Part shown: piece by piece, positions 43,161 to 53,544 of the stretch
Position numbering within the stretch: the stretch's first letter is position 1
How the letters are laid out: the number at the start of each line of letters is the position of its first letter
The notes under the pieces: generated by a model
Told to the model about the DNA's origin: nothing
Seen by the model: only the letters and a program-made list of their open reading frames with translations
Database searches by the model: none
DNA from: Arthrobacter sp. SX1312
GTDB lineage: Bacteria; Actinomycetota; Actinomycetes; Actinomycetales; Micrococcaceae
Assembly: GCF_002929295.1 (NCBI RefSeq)
Contig: NZ_PJIM01000003.1
Coordinates: 248,001 to 312,000, forward strand
Reading direction: 5' to 3'
DNA length: 64,000 nt
Translations under genes and position numbers: made by a program

Positions 43161-43948
43161 TGAGTACCGAAACGATCGAGAAGGAGCCGGCATCCAAGGT
43201 CGAGCTCGCACCCGGTGTCGGTGGCGGAGGAGAGATCCCCACGTTCGACATCACCCTGAAGGTGCGCCGCTACAATCCCGAGGTGTCCGACGAGGCGCAC
43301 TGGGACGAGTGGCAGCTCACCATGTACGGCACCGACCGCGTGCTGGACGCCCTGCACAAGGTCAAGTGGGAGCACGACGGCTCCGTGTCCTTCCGCCGCT
43401 CGTGCGCCCACGGCGTATGCGGCTCGGACGCGATGCGCATCAACGGCCGCAACCGGCTCGCCTGCAAGACGTTGCTGAAGGACCTCGACACGTCCAAGCC
43501 CATCCTCGTGGAACCCATCAAGGGGCTCCCCGTGGAGAAGGACCTGATCGTGGACATGGAACCGTTCTTCCAGTCCTACCGGGAGATCATGCCGTTCCTG
43601 GTGAGCAAGGGCCACGAGCCCAGCAAGGAACGCCTGCAGTCCGCCGAGGAGCGCGAGCGCTACGACGACACCACCAAGTGCATCCTGTGTGCCGCGTGCA
43701 CGTCGTCGTGCCCCGTGTTCTGGACCGACGGCCAGTACTTCGGGCCGGCCGCGATCGTCAACGCCCACCGGTTCATCTTCGACTCGCGGGACGACGCCGG
43801 GGACATGCGCCTGGAGATCCTCAACGACAAGGAGGGCGTCTGGCGCTGCCGGACCACCTTCAACTGCTCCGAGGCGTGCCCCCGCGGCATCCAGGTGACG
43901 AAGGCCATCTCCGAGGTCAAGCAGGCGATCCTCACCCGCAAGATCTGA
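43160..43948 (+). CDS. sdhB: Succinate dehydrogenase iron-sulfur subunit
   Basis: SdhB relays electrons from FAD to quinone through three clusters. The 262-residue protein has SCAHGVCGSDAMRINGRNRLAC for the [2Fe-2S] centre, CILCAACTSSCPVF for the first cubane group and CSEACPRGI for the remaining ligands. About 25 residues precede the ferredoxin domain (FDITLKVRRYNPE). It is translationally coupled to sdhA and followed by a strong terminator. Confidence 0.96.
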   Translation: MSTETIEKEPASKVELAPGVGGGGEIPTFDITLKVRRYNPEVSDEAHWDEWQLTMYGTDRVLDALHKVKWEHDGSVSFRRSCAHGVCGSDAMRINGRNRLACKTLLKDLDTSKPILVEPIKGLPVEKDLIVDMEPFFQSYREIMPFLVSKGHEPSKERLQSAEERERYDDTTKCILCAACTSSCPVFWTDGQYFGPAAIVNAHRFIFDSRDDAGDMRLEILNDKEGVWRCRTTFNCSEACPRGIQVTKAISEVKQAILTRKI

Positions 43949-43980
43949 TCCGGCACCGCCGGGCAGGCAGCAGTACCCGG

Positions 43981-44016
43981 GGAAAGGGCGGTCCGTCTCG
44001 ACGGACCGCCCTTTCC
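43981..44016. terminator. Terminator of sdhCDAB (bidirectional)
   Basis: A 15-bp perfect stem (43981-43995 with 44002-44016) with a 6-nt loop follows sdhB by 32 bp. The plus-strand right arm ends CCTTTCCCT, and the convergent BrkB gene ends 40 bp further on. Confidence 0.75.
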
Positions 44017-44056
44017 CTCGTCCGGGCACCCTCGACTCCGCATCGACGGCGTCGGA

Positions 44057-45145
44057 CTAGGTACGGGTCTTCCGCCGACTCCGTTGCCGCAGCGATCCGG
44101 CCTTGGCGTGGTGCAGGCGGGCGGACTCGGCGGCCGCATCAGCCGTGCCCACGGCGCACCAGGCCGTCGCGAGCAGGTACACCTGGCTCAGCAGGTAGAA
44201 CCAGACGAACAGGGCGACGACCACCGCGACCGACAGCAGGATCACACTGTTGCCGAAGAGTCCGACGATCTGCGTCGAGAAGAACCTGAGCACCGAGGTC
44301 CCGAGACCCGCGATGAGCGCTCCCTGCAGGAGGATCGGCTTCGGCATCGTGATCGCGGAGGAGGATCGGAGCAGGACCACGACGACGAAGGTGTCCAGGA
44401 GGATCATGATCGCGAACCCCGCGGCCTGGGTCAGCCCCTGCGTGGCCGCGCCGAGGTCGAGGAAGGAGAGCAGCGCTCCCAGGGTGTTGGTGGCCACCAC
44501 GCCGAGCGCCGTCGTCACGACCATCACGACGCCGAGCAGGGCGAGGGTGACGAGGTCCTTGGCCCAGAGCACGAGCGGGATCGTGACCACGGGGGGCAGG
44601 CCGAAGATCCCCCGCATCGCCTGGCGCATCCCCCCGATCCACCCCAGGGAGGTCACCACCATGACACCCGCGGAGATGACGATGGTCCAGCCGAGACCAC
44701 TCGTGGCCTCGAACAGGGCATCGGGGGTCACGAGGCCGGCCTGCCCCTCTCCCTGGTCGATCAGGCCCGGGACGGCCTGGTCGAGAAGGTCCACGGCGAT
44801 GTCCTGCAGGTCCTCGTTCCCGGCGATGACGATGCCCAGGGCGGCGAACACGATCACGAGCAGCGCCGCGATGGCGAAGAAGAGGCGGTAGGCGAGACCT
44901 GCGGCCATGAGGGGGCCGCGCCTGCGGAGATACAGCTGGAAAACCCGCACCGCGCGGACGGTATTGATGCGGGACAGGGCGAGATCCACCCGCGCGACGA
45001 GGAGTTCCACGCCGCCGCTGCCGGAGCGGGTCAGTCGGCCGAGCCGGATCCGCGCCTCGGCGACCTTGCGGTGCAGCCCGGGCAGGTCGGCCGGCGAGGG
45101 CTGATCAACCTGCTGCGGCTTGGGAGCCGTCAGTGCCTTGACCAA
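44057..45145 (-). CDS. YihY/BrkB family inner-membrane protein
   Basis: The 362-residue protein has a hydrophilic, coiled N-terminus of about 80 residues and then six long membrane helices, with RRRGPLMAAGLAYRLFFAIAALLVIVFAALG and the family region LGWIGGMRQAMRGIFGLP. Members are widespread and of unproven function; the old RNase BN label does not apply. The frame starts at a TTG at 45145, 7-8 nt after GGAGGAG, inside the 3' end of the 2H-phosphoesterase gene (41-bp overlap), so translation is coupled. Confidence 0.88.
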   Translation of the reverse strand: MVKALTAPKPQQVDQPSPADLPGLHRKVAEARIRLGRLTRSGSGGVELLVARVDLALSRINTVRAVRVFQLYLRRRGPLMAAGLAYRLFFAIAALLVIVFAALGIVIAGNEDLQDIAVDLLDQAVPGLIDQGEGQAGLVTPDALFEATSGLGWTIVISAGVMVVTSLGWIGGMRQAMRGIFGLPPVVTIPLVLWAKDLVTLALLGVVMVVTTALGVVATNTLGALLSFLDLGAATQGLTQAAGFAIMILLDTFVVVVLLRSSSAITMPKPILLQGALIAGLGTSVLRFFSTQIVGLFGNSVILLSVAVVVALFVWFYLLSQVYLLATAWCAVGTADAAAESARLHHAKAGSLRQRSRRKTRT

Positions 45146-45704
45146 AGTGCAGCTCCTCCCTCAGCTTCCAGAGCCCCGACGGCATGTGCTCATAGAGTCC
45201 CATGGAACGTACCTCGAACGAGGCCTCGAAGGTCTGCAGCTCCCCGACGGCGGCGTCCATCGCTGCGTCCGACACGTCGTGCGCCACGGTGACGTGCGGG
45301 TGGAAGGGGAAAGCGAGCTCACGCTCGAGCGGCCCGGCCTGCAGCCTGACATGAAGGTCCACGCACTCGTCGAAGCCCTCCACGAGCCTGAGGAAGACCA
45401 CAGGTGAGATCGGCCGGAAGGACCCGGTGCCGCGGAGCCGCACGGTGAACGGGGCCTGGTCGCGGGCCACCGCGCGGACGTGGTCGATGGTCTCGTCCCA
45501 GTCCGTGGCCGGCGTCGTCGTGATCAGGGTGATGTGCGGCGGTACGACTGCCGCCATCGGGTCGCCGAAGGACGCCCGCCACAGCTCGAGGGTGCCGGCG
45601 AGCGGCTCGGGGATCGGGATGGTGACGCCTACGGAGCTACCGGCCACGCTCGAGGGGGACGTGGCTGCCGCCGCTCCGCGAGGTTGGATGATCGAGGCGC
45701 ACAT
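45105..45704 (-). CDS. 2'-5' RNA ligase / 2H phosphoesterase family protein
   Basis: The 199-residue protein has the two HxT/S motifs of 2H phosphoesterases: HITLITTTP at about residue 58 and HPHVTVAHDV at about 135. Such enzymes act on 2',3'-cyclic phosphates of RNA or small nucleotides; no partner shows the substrate. The 30 residues before the domain are Ala/Ser-rich. The ATG at 45704 is 4 nt after the trpS stop, so it is coupled to trpS, and it overlaps the BrkB gene at the 3' end. Confidence 0.88.
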   Translation of the reverse strand: MCASIIQPRGAAAATSPSSVAGSSVGVTIPIPEPLAGTLELWRASFGDPMAAVVPPHITLITTTPATDWDETIDHVRAVARDQAPFTVRLRGTGSFRPISPVVFLRLVEGFDECVDLHVRLQAGPLERELAFPFHPHVTVAHDVSDAAMDAAVGELQTFEASFEVRSMGLYEHMPSGLWKLREELHFGQGTDGSQAAAG

Positions 45705-45707
45705 CGG

Positions 45708-47592
<1,885 letters not shown>

Positions 47593-47644
47593 TCGATCCA
47601 CTGTACCCGGCAGGGTATCCCGCTTCGTCCGGCGGGTGGGCCCC

Positions 47645-48133
47645 TCAGTCGACAATGGTGCCCTCGACGGGCCCGTCGGTGGAGCCCTTCATCATGGAGC
47701 GGGCATTGTGCGACGTGATCTCGATCGTCTCGAGGGCTCGCTCCACCATGCCCTCGTCCTTGCCGAGGTACTCCCTGACCACGCCGACCTGCACCTGGAC
47801 GATCTTGAAGCTGTGATCGAGCTTCAGGTCACGGGCCCTGTCCGCGGCGGCAGGCTGGACCTGTCCCGAGGGACCTGCCCCGAACACGCCCTGGGCCTCC
47901 AGACGCGCCGTCGCCTTCCGTGCCGCTCCCCGGAGACTGAAGACCACATAGCTGAAGACGAGGAGCCAGCCGAGGGAGACGATCACCACCAGCCAGCCGA
48001 CGACGTCGTTCTGGTTCGCCGCGAAGACCACGGCGACCAGGAACACGATCAGCATGACGGCCATCCCGGCACTGCCCATGCGCATGCTCGGACCCCGGCC
48101 CGCAGGCCTCCCATTACTCCCTAGTGACTGCAT
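47645..48133 (-). CDS. Two-helix membrane protein of unknown function
   Basis: With the ATG at 48133, 9 nt after GGAG, the protein has 162 residues. A Gly/Arg-rich start is followed by two adjacent helices (AGMAVMLIVFLVAVVFAANQ and VVGWLVVIVSLGWLLVFSYVVF). A cytoplasmic, partly coiled region ends LDHSFKIVQVQVGVVREYLGKDEGMVERALETIEITSHNARSMM. I do not recognise the family. An ATG at 48226 would add 31 residues but has no ribosome site. It heads the minus-strand run leading to xth, trpS, the 2H gene and BrkB. Confidence 0.75.
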   Translation of the reverse strand: MQSLGSNGRPAGRGPSMRMGSAGMAVMLIVFLVAVVFAANQNDVVGWLVVIVSLGWLLVFSYVVFSLRGAARKATARLEAQGVFGAGPSGQVQPAAADRARDLKLDHSFKIVQVQVGVVREYLGKDEGMVERALETIEITSHNARSMMKGSTDGPVEGTIVD

Positions 48134-48227
48134 CCCACCATTCTCCAGCATCGGCAGCCCGCCCCCCGGTGCTTCCACCGCTGGCGAACTGTCAGACTTT
48201 GATAAGTTTCCATCAAGTTTCCCCATC

Positions 48228-48243
48228 CGTGACGGCAGTCACC
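48228..48243. promoter_or_regulatory. CRP-like palindrome upstream of the CHRD gene
   Basis: CGTGA-CGGCAG-TCACC has perfect inner symmetry (GTGAC...GTCAC) and resembles TGTGA-N6-TCACA. It lies 60 bp before the CHRD gene. Confidence 0.3.
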
Positions 48244-48303
48244 CCGAAGTACCCTCGTGCGCGCCCCCTCGGTGCGCTTCACTCGTACTATGGAGGAACA
48301 CCC

Positions 48304-49083
48304 ATGAACAAGAAGATGCGTCTCCTGGCAGTACCGGCACTGGCGATCAGCGCTGTTGCTCTCGCTGCCTCCCCCGCGATGGCCGCCCATGACGGCGCCT
48401 ACTCGTCCACCCTGGGCCAGCTCAACGGCACCACGGGCACCGGCTCCATCACCCTCGACGTCGCCGGTGACCAGGCCACGGTCAACCTCCAGGTTTCCGG
48501 CCTCGCCGAGACCTTCATGGACGCGCCGTACCCCCACGTCCAGCACATCCACGGTGGAGCCAAGGGCGTCTGCCCCACCCCCGCGGACGACGCTGACGGC
48601 AACGGCATCGTCAACGTGGCGGAGGGCGCCCCCGGATACGGCGACATCGTCACCACCCTCACCACCTCGGGTGCCACCACCCCGGCCGAGGGCCTGAACC
48701 TGGCGCTCGGCGGACAGGGCGGAACCTACTCCGTCCAGCGCACCATCACCATCGATGATGCCACCCAGAAGGCACTCGCCGCCGGCACCGCCGTCGTCGT
48801 CGTGCACGGTCTCGATCCCGCGACCGCCGGCGTCCCCGCAGAGGTCTTCGGCAGCCCCTCCGAGCTCAACCCCGATCTCCCCCTCGGCGCCACGTCGCCC
48901 GCACTCTGCGGCACCCTCGTGAAGACCCAGATGGGCGAGATGCCTTATGGCGGAGCCGACACGGGCGTTGCCACCGAGTCCTCCAACACCGCGGGCATGG
49001 TCGCCCTCGGTGGTGGCCTGGTCCTCGCCGCAGCAGCCGGCGGCACCTACGTGGTCCGTCGCCGTTCGGCCGACAACGCATAG
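48304..49083 (+). CDS. CHRD-domain surface protein with sortase-type C-terminus
   Basis: The 259-residue secreted protein has a signal peptide (cleavage after AMA, near residue 27) and a CHRD-like domain with HVQHIHGGAKGVCPTP at 78-93 and IVNVAEGAPGYGDIVTTLTT. Cys90 and Cys202 may form a disulfide. The C-terminus has the layout of a sorting signal: a motif region PYGGADTG (214-221), a Ser/Thr linker, a helix at about 230-251 and the stop-transfer RRR. It lacks LPXTG. A class F sortase gene begins 12 bp downstream, so it is the likely substrate. GGAGGA precedes the ATG at 48304. Confidence 0.87.
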   Translation: MNKKMRLLAVPALAISAVALAASPAMAAHDGAYSSTLGQLNGTTGTGSITLDVAGDQATVNLQVSGLAETFMDAPYPHVQHIHGGAKGVCPTPADDADGNGIVNVAEGAPGYGDIVTTLTTSGATTPAEGLNLALGGQGGTYSVQRTITIDDATQKALAAGTAVVVVHGLDPATAGVPAEVFGSPSELNPDLPLGATSPALCGTLVKTQMGEMPYGGADTGVATESSNTAGMVALGGGLVLAAAAGGTYVVRRRSADNA

Positions 49084-49095
49084 TCCTGATCGTCG

Positions 49096-49794
49096 ATGAT
49101 CGATAGAGTGACCGGCCGCCGCTGGGGCTTCACCGCCCCGGCGGTGGCCGCACTTTTCCTCCTCGCCGGCTGTGGTGCTGCGGACCCCGCGACCACGCCG
49201 GCCCCCACCGTCTCCCCCACTGCCTCCCCGAGCGCAGATGCGAGCGCCGACGCGTCGGCTCCCTCCGCCTCCCCTTCCCCGTCGTCGACCGCGCCGTCGT
49301 CGACCGCCCCCGCGACGGCCCCTCCCCTGCCCGCCGTGCTCCCGGCCTCCGCGCCCGTCACGCTGGAGATCGCATCGATCGGCGTCCGGACCGACCTGCT
49401 GAAGCTCGGCCTGCGCGAGAACCGGAGCCTGGAGGTCCCGCCCGACGGCCCGGGGGCCCCCGCGAGCTGGTACGACCAGTCCCCGACGCCCGGCGATCGC
49501 GGCCCGGCCGTCCTGCTCGGCCACGTGAACGCCACCGACGGCGGCAAGGGCGTCTTCGCGGACCTCCGCGCACTCGAGGCCGGCGACCGCATGAGCGTCA
49601 CCCGTGAGGACGGCACGACGGCGGTCTTCGAGTTCCAGCGCGGCGAGGCCTACGGGAAGGACGAGTTCCCCACCCTCGAGGTGTACGGGAACACCGCCGG
49701 ATCGGAACTGCGCCTCATCACGTGCGACGGCTACAACCCCGACACGGGCGAGTTCGACGACAACTACGTCGTCTACGCGACGCTCGTCCTCTAG
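49096..49794 (+). CDS. Class F sortase, lipoprotein-like
   Basis: The 232-residue protein starts with a hydrophobic signal ending LLAGC (Cys26), a lipobox rather than a plain anchor, then a Ser/Pro/Ala/Thr linker to about residue 85. The sortase beta-barrel follows: IASIGVRTDLLKLG, WYDQSPTPGDRGPAVLLGHVN with His143, and LRLITCDG with Cys210. The position where class F enzymes usually have the catalytic arginine (YRDN) reads FDDN here, with Asp221. The gene is 12 bp after the CHRD gene and presumably acts on it. It converges with the ABC exporter, with 3 bp between stops. Confidence 0.88.
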   Translation: MIDRVTGRRWGFTAPAVAALFLLAGCGAADPATTPAPTVSPTASPSADASADASAPSASPSPSSTAPSSTAPATAPPLPAVLPASAPVTLEIASIGVRTDLLKLGLRENRSLEVPPDGPGAPASWYDQSPTPGDRGPAVLLGHVNATDGGKGVFADLRALEAGDRMSVTREDGTTAVFEFQRGEAYGKDEFPTLEVYGNTAGSELRLITCDGYNPDTGEFDDNYVVYATLVL

Positions 49795-49797
49795 CAG

Positions 49798-50631
49798 CTA
49801 CCGCAGGAAGAGCTTCCGCAGCCGCAGGGTCGTCAGTAGCATGCCCACGGCGATCATCACGAGGAAGTAGCCGACGTGGAGGACCGTCGCCGGCGTGAAC
49901 GAGGCGACGCTGATCTGGCGCAGCAGTTCCACCCCGTGCCAGAGCGGCAGGGCCTGGATCAACCACTGGATGCCCTGCGGGTACACGCTGAGCGGGTAGA
50001 AGGTCGCCGAGAACAGGAACATCGGCAGCATCACGAAGTTGATCCATTCCATCTGCTGGAAGGTCTTCATGAAGCTGGTGATCCCCATGCCGAAGGACGC
50101 GAACCCGAACGCGATCACCACGGACGCGGGGACCATGAGCAGCGCCACGGGCGTCGTGATGAGCCCCATGAGCGCCATCACCGCGGTGAAGCCGGTCGCG
50201 TACAGGGCCCCGCGCAGGAGGGCCAGGAAGATCTCCCCGATCGCGACGTCCAGCGGCCCCAGCGAGGTGTACAGCATCCCCTGGTACAGCTTCGCGAAGT
50301 TCATCTTGAAGAAGACGTTCCAGGTGCTGTCGTAGACGGCGCCGTTCATGGCCGAGACCGCCAGCAGGGCCGGCGCGATGTAGGCGGCGTAACTGATCGG
50401 CCGGCCGTCGGGCCCCTCGACCGTCCCGACGAGGGCGCCGAGGCCCACGCCCATGGAGACCAGGTAGAGCACCGGTTCGAAGAAACCGGACACCATGATG
50501 AGCCAGTTGCTGCTGCGGGTCGCCAGGAGCCCGCGCGCGACGACGGCCTTCGCGTTGCGCGAGTACAGCGCGGCCAGGGGCCGTTTCGAGCCGTCCAGCG
50601 CGTAGTCCTGCCGGGTCAGCTGGGCGCTCAT
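49798..50631 (-). CDS. ABC-2 type exporter permease (second subunit)
   Basis: The 277-residue ABC-2 permease has six helices. The typical segment MEWINFVMLPMFLFSATFYPLSVYPQGIQWLIQALPLWHGVELLR contains the family signature before the last helices. Together with the next permease and the ATPase it forms an exporter related to NodJ/DrrB drug or lipid transporters. The ATG at 50631 overlaps the upstream stop (ATGA). Confidence 0.92.
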   Translation of the reverse strand: MSAQLTRQDYALDGSKRPLAALYSRNAKAVVARGLLATRSSNWLIMVSGFFEPVLYLVSMGVGLGALVGTVEGPDGRPISYAAYIAPALLAVSAMNGAVYDSTWNVFFKMNFAKLYQGMLYTSLGPLDVAIGEIFLALLRGALYATGFTAVMALMGLITTPVALLMVPASVVIAFGFASFGMGITSFMKTFQQMEWINFVMLPMFLFSATFYPLSVYPQGIQWLIQALPLWHGVELLRQISVASFTPATVLHVGYFLVMIAVGMLLTTLRLRKLFLR

Positions 50632-51500
50632 CGGCCGAGCCTCCTCGCGTAGACGGTGCGTGCCAGGCGCAGGCCGACGACGGCGAGGACCACGAGGTAC
50701 AGCACGTGCACCACGGTGAGCCAGGGCGGGATGGCCTGCCCGTAGGTGAGGAGGCGACCGAGTTCCGTGCCGTGCCACAGCGGCGAGATCCACCCGATCC
50801 ACTGCAGGAAGACCGGCAGGGTGTCGAGCGGGAAGAACGTGCCGGAGAACAGGAACATCGGGGTCACGATGAAGCGCATGACGAGCGCGAACTGGCCCTT
50901 GTCCTCCTCGACACTCGCCGAGTAGGCCATCAGCGGAAGGCCGAACGCCAGTCCGCTGAGCACGGCGACCGGGATGACGGCCGCCCCCGTGGCGGACGGC
51001 GACGCACCGAAGGCGGCGACGATGAGGAAGTAGATGATCGTGGTCGCGGTCAGCCGGGCGGTGATCGCGAGCACGTGCCCGTTGACGATCTGGCCGGTGC
51101 CGAGCGGCGACGCATGCGGACCGTAGTACACCCGCCGCCACTTGAACCCGTCCATGACGGGGTAGGTGAACTCGGTGGCCGCCGTCATGATGGTCGCGGA
51201 CGCCAGCAGGGCCGGGGCGATGAAGGCCAGGTAGCTGACGCCACCGAAGGCCGACCCGGCGTTCCGGTCCACGAGCGTGGCCAGGCCCACGCCCATCGCG
51301 AAGAGGTACATGACCGGGGTGCCGACGCTGGAGGCGAGCAGCGTCCAGCGGTAGCCCTGCATGGAGCGGAGCACGTGCTCGGCGTAGTACCAGGATCCGA
51401 ACGACCGGGCGCGGCGCGCGGAGACCTCCGGCGCGTGGGCGTGGAGGCGGTACGGCGGGCCGGTGGTGGCCTCCCGGACGGAAGGCCCGTTCTCACTCAA
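50628..51500 (-). CDS. ABC-2 type exporter permease (first subunit)
   Basis: The 290-residue paralogue of the neighbouring permease has FIVTPMFLFSGTFFPLDTLPVFLQWIGWISPLWHGTELGR as the ABC-2 signature. Two different permeases imply a heterodimeric channel. It starts inside the end of the ATPase gene (8-bp overlap) and overlaps the second permease by 4 bp, so all three are coupled. Confidence 0.92.
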   Translation of the reverse strand: MSENGPSVREATTGPPYRLHAHAPEVSARRARSFGSWYYAEHVLRSMQGYRWTLLASSVGTPVMYLFAMGVGLATLVDRNAGSAFGGVSYLAFIAPALLASATIMTAATEFTYPVMDGFKWRRVYYGPHASPLGTGQIVNGHVLAITARLTATTIIYFLIVAAFGASPSATGAAVIPVAVLSGLAFGLPLMAYSASVEEDKGQFALVMRFIVTPMFLFSGTFFPLDTLPVFLQWIGWISPLWHGTELGRLLTYGQAIPPWLTVVHVLYLVVLAVVGLRLARTVYARRLGR

Positions 51501-52434
51501 CGAGACTCCTCCCGGTCAGGCGCAGGAACACGTCCTCGAGGGAGGACCGCCGCACGAGGGACGTGATGGGCTTCAGCCCCCGCGAGGTGACCTGCTCGAG
51601 GGCCGCCTCGCCGTCCCGGGCGTAGATGAGCACGCGGTCCGGCAGCGGCTCGAGCCGCTCGCCGATGCCCTGCAGTTCGTCCGCCACCGTGGTGTTGCGT
51701 GCCGAGCCGAACCGCAGTTCGAGCACCTCGCGGGTGGAGTGCTCCCGGATGAGCTGCGCGGGCGACCCCTCGGCCATGATCCGGCCCTCGTCCACGACGA
51801 CGAGCCGGTCACAGAGCTGTTCCGCCTCGTCCATGTAGTGCGTGGTGAGGATGAGGGTCACCCCGGACTCCTTGAGCCGGAACAGCCGGTCCCAGAGGAT
51901 GTGCCGCGCCTGCGGGTCCAGGCCCGTGGTGGGTTCGTCCAGCAGGAGGATCTTCGGTTCGTTGATGAGCGAGCGCGCGATGGTCAGGCGCCGCTTCATG
52001 CCACCCGACAACGCATCGACCTTCGCCCCGGCCTTGTCCGTGAGCTGGGCGAATTCCAGCAGTTCGTCGGCCTTCGGCCTGAGGTAGCTCATCGGGAGCC
52101 CGAAGTAGCGGCCGTAGACGATGAGGTTGTCGCGCACCTTCAGTTCCTCGTCGAGGTTGTCCTGCTGGGGGACGACCCCGAGGTGGGCGCGCACCTCCGG
52201 CCCGTGGTCCTCCGGGTCGAGGCCCATGATGGTGAGCCGGCCGGAGGTCCGCTGCGAGACCCCGCCGATCATGCGCATGGTGGTCGACTTCCCCGCGCCG
52301 TTCGGACCGAGCAGGCCGAAGGACTCCCCCGCCGGCACCTCGAAGGAGATGCCGTCGACCGCCTTGACGTCGCCGTAGTGCTTGCTGAGCTGCTGCGCGG
52401 AGATGACCGGTGGTCCGGCGGGGTGGGTGAGCAC
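51493..52434 (-). CDS. ABC exporter ATPase (NodI/DrrA type)
   Basis: The 313-residue ATPase has Walker A GPNGAGKST at about 45-53, the Q-loop PQQDNLDEELKVRDNL, the signature LSGGMKRRLTIARSL, Walker B ILLLDEPTTGLDP and the switch histidine in LTTHYMDEAEQL. The C-terminal 80 residues form the extra domain seen in DrrA-like ATPases. Its GTG follows TAGGCT by 6 nt, so this three-gene operon probably has its own leaderless promoter 44 bp after the folD stop. Confidence 0.93.
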   Translation of the reverse strand: MLTHPAGPPVISAQQLSKHYGDVKAVDGISFEVPAGESFGLLGPNGAGKSTTMRMIGGVSQRTSGRLTIMGLDPEDHGPEVRAHLGVVPQQDNLDEELKVRDNLIVYGRYFGLPMSYLRPKADELLEFAQLTDKAGAKVDALSGGMKRRLTIARSLINEPKILLLDEPTTGLDPQARHILWDRLFRLKESGVTLILTTHYMDEAEQLCDRLVVVDEGRIMAEGSPAQLIREHSTREVLELRFGSARNTTVADELQGIGERLEPLPDRVLIYARDGEAALEQVTSRGLKPITSLVRRSSLEDVFLRLTGRSLVE

Positions 52435-52446
52435 CCGCCCAGCCTA
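52435..52446 (-). promoter_or_regulatory. -10 box of leaderless ABC exporter promoter
   Basis: TAGGCT (52446-52441, minus strand), then GGGCGG, then the GTG at 52434. Confidence 0.5.
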
Positions 52447-52490
52447 GGCGATGACCCCCGGGGCAGGAGCCGAGGAGGGCGCTCGCGTGT

Positions 52491-53384
52491 CTACGCCCGC
52501 GCGGCCCGGCGCTCCGCGGCCTCGACGACATTCGTGAGGAGCATCGCCCGGGTCATGGGACCCACGCCCCCGGGGTTCGGCGACAGCCAGCCGGCGACGG
52601 ACGCCGCTGCGGGGTCGACGTCGCCGGTGAGCTTCGCCTTCCCGGTCTCCGGGTCCTCGACGCGGCTCACGCCGACGTCGAGGACGATCGCGCCGGGCTT
52701 GAGCCGGTCCGCCGTGATCATGTGCGGTATACCGGCGGCCGCCACGACCACGTCGGCGCGGCCGAGGTGGTCGGGGAGGTCGACGGTCCCGGTGTGGGCC
52801 AGGGTGACGGTCGCATTGATCTGCTTGCGCGTCAGGAGCAGTCCGAGCGGCCGGCCCACGGTGACGCCGCGCCCGACGACCAGCACGTTCAGGCCCTTGA
52901 GGGCGACGTCGTGCCGGAGGAGGAGCTCGACGATCCCGTGCGGGGTGCACGGCAGGGGCGAGTCCATCTCGGCGTTGACGTTGAGGACGAGCCTGCCGAG
53001 GTTCATCGGGTGCAGGCCGTCGGCGTCCTTCGCCGGGTCGATGCGTTCGAGGATCGCGTTGGTGTCGATGTGCGGGGGCAGCGGGAGCTGCACGATGTAG
53101 CCGGTCGTGGCGTCGTCGTCGTTCAGCTCGTCGAGGACCGCCTCGAGTTCCTCCTGGGTGATGGTGGCCGGGAGGTCCCGGCGCACGGAGGTGATGCCCA
53201 CCTGGGCGCAGTCGCGGTGCTTGCCCGCCACGTAGGAGTGGCTGCCGGGGTCGTCGCCCACGAGTACCGTGCCGAGGCCCGGTGTCACCCCGCGCTCGCG
53301 GAGGACGGCCACACGCTCGGCGAGTTCCTCCTTGATCCGGGCGGCGGTCGCCTTGCCGTCAAGGATGCGTGCTGTCGTCGTCAT
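52491..53384 (-). CDS. folD: Bifunctional methylenetetrahydrofolate dehydrogenase/cyclohydrolase
   Basis: FolD interconverts 5,10-methylene-, methenyl- and 10-formyl-THF with NADP+. The 297-residue protein has [24 protein letters not shown] with the catalytic YxxxK lysine, [11 protein letters not shown], and the NADP-binding [32 protein letters not shown] and [13 protein letters not shown] signatures. AAGGA precedes the ATG. It lies downstream of glyA, with a small ORF bridging the two, so serine-derived one-carbon units pass from GlyA to FolD. Confidence 0.96.
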   Translation of the reverse strand: MTTTARILDGKATAARIKEELAERVAVLRERGVTPGLGTVLVGDDPGSHSYVAGKHRDCAQVGITSVRRDLPATITQEELEAVLDELNDDDATTGYIVQLPLPPHIDTNAILERIDPAKDADGLHPMNLGRLVLNVNAEMDSPLPCTPHGIVELLLRHDVALKGLNVLVVGRGVTVGRPLGLLLTRKQINATVTLAHTGTVDLPDHLGRADVVVAAAGIPHMITADRLKPGAIVLDVGVSRVEDPETGKAKLTGDVDPAAASVAGWLSPNPGGVGPMTRAMLLTNVVEAAERRAARA

Positions 53385-53544
53385 GCGGATCGTCCTTCCG
53401 GGAGGGCTTGTCCAGTTGTTCGAGCAGGAATGCCTTGCCGCGGTCGCAGCAGCCGGTGAAGCAGCATTCCTCGGCGGGGATGTCGTAGCGGGTCGATGCG
53501 GCGGCCTCGGAGGCGAGGGCCCCGGGCGGGACCGCGTCTACCAC
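53359..53544 (-). CDS. Small CC-x3-CC protein between glyA and folD
   Basis: A 61-residue frame starts at a GTG at 53544, overlapping the glyA stop, and ends 26 bp inside folD. Its middle reads [17 protein letters not shown], with Cys27, Cys28, Cys32 and Cys33, followed by [19 protein letters not shown]. Third codon positions are strongly G/C, as in real genes here. Placement between two coupled genes supports expression. AGGAGG lies only 1 nt before the GTG, so the start is uncertain. The four cysteines suggest metal binding or redox activity; the family is not recognised. Confidence 0.5.
   Translation of the reverse strand: MVDAVPPGALASEAAASTRYDIPAEECCFTGCCDRGKAFLLEQLDKPSRKDDPHDDDSTHP

Noticed and set aside
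49180-49340. Repetitive Ser/Pro/Ala codons in the sortase gene considered as a DNA repeat
   Set aside because: This is a low-complexity protein linker with mixed codons, not a tandem DNA repeat of fixed unit.
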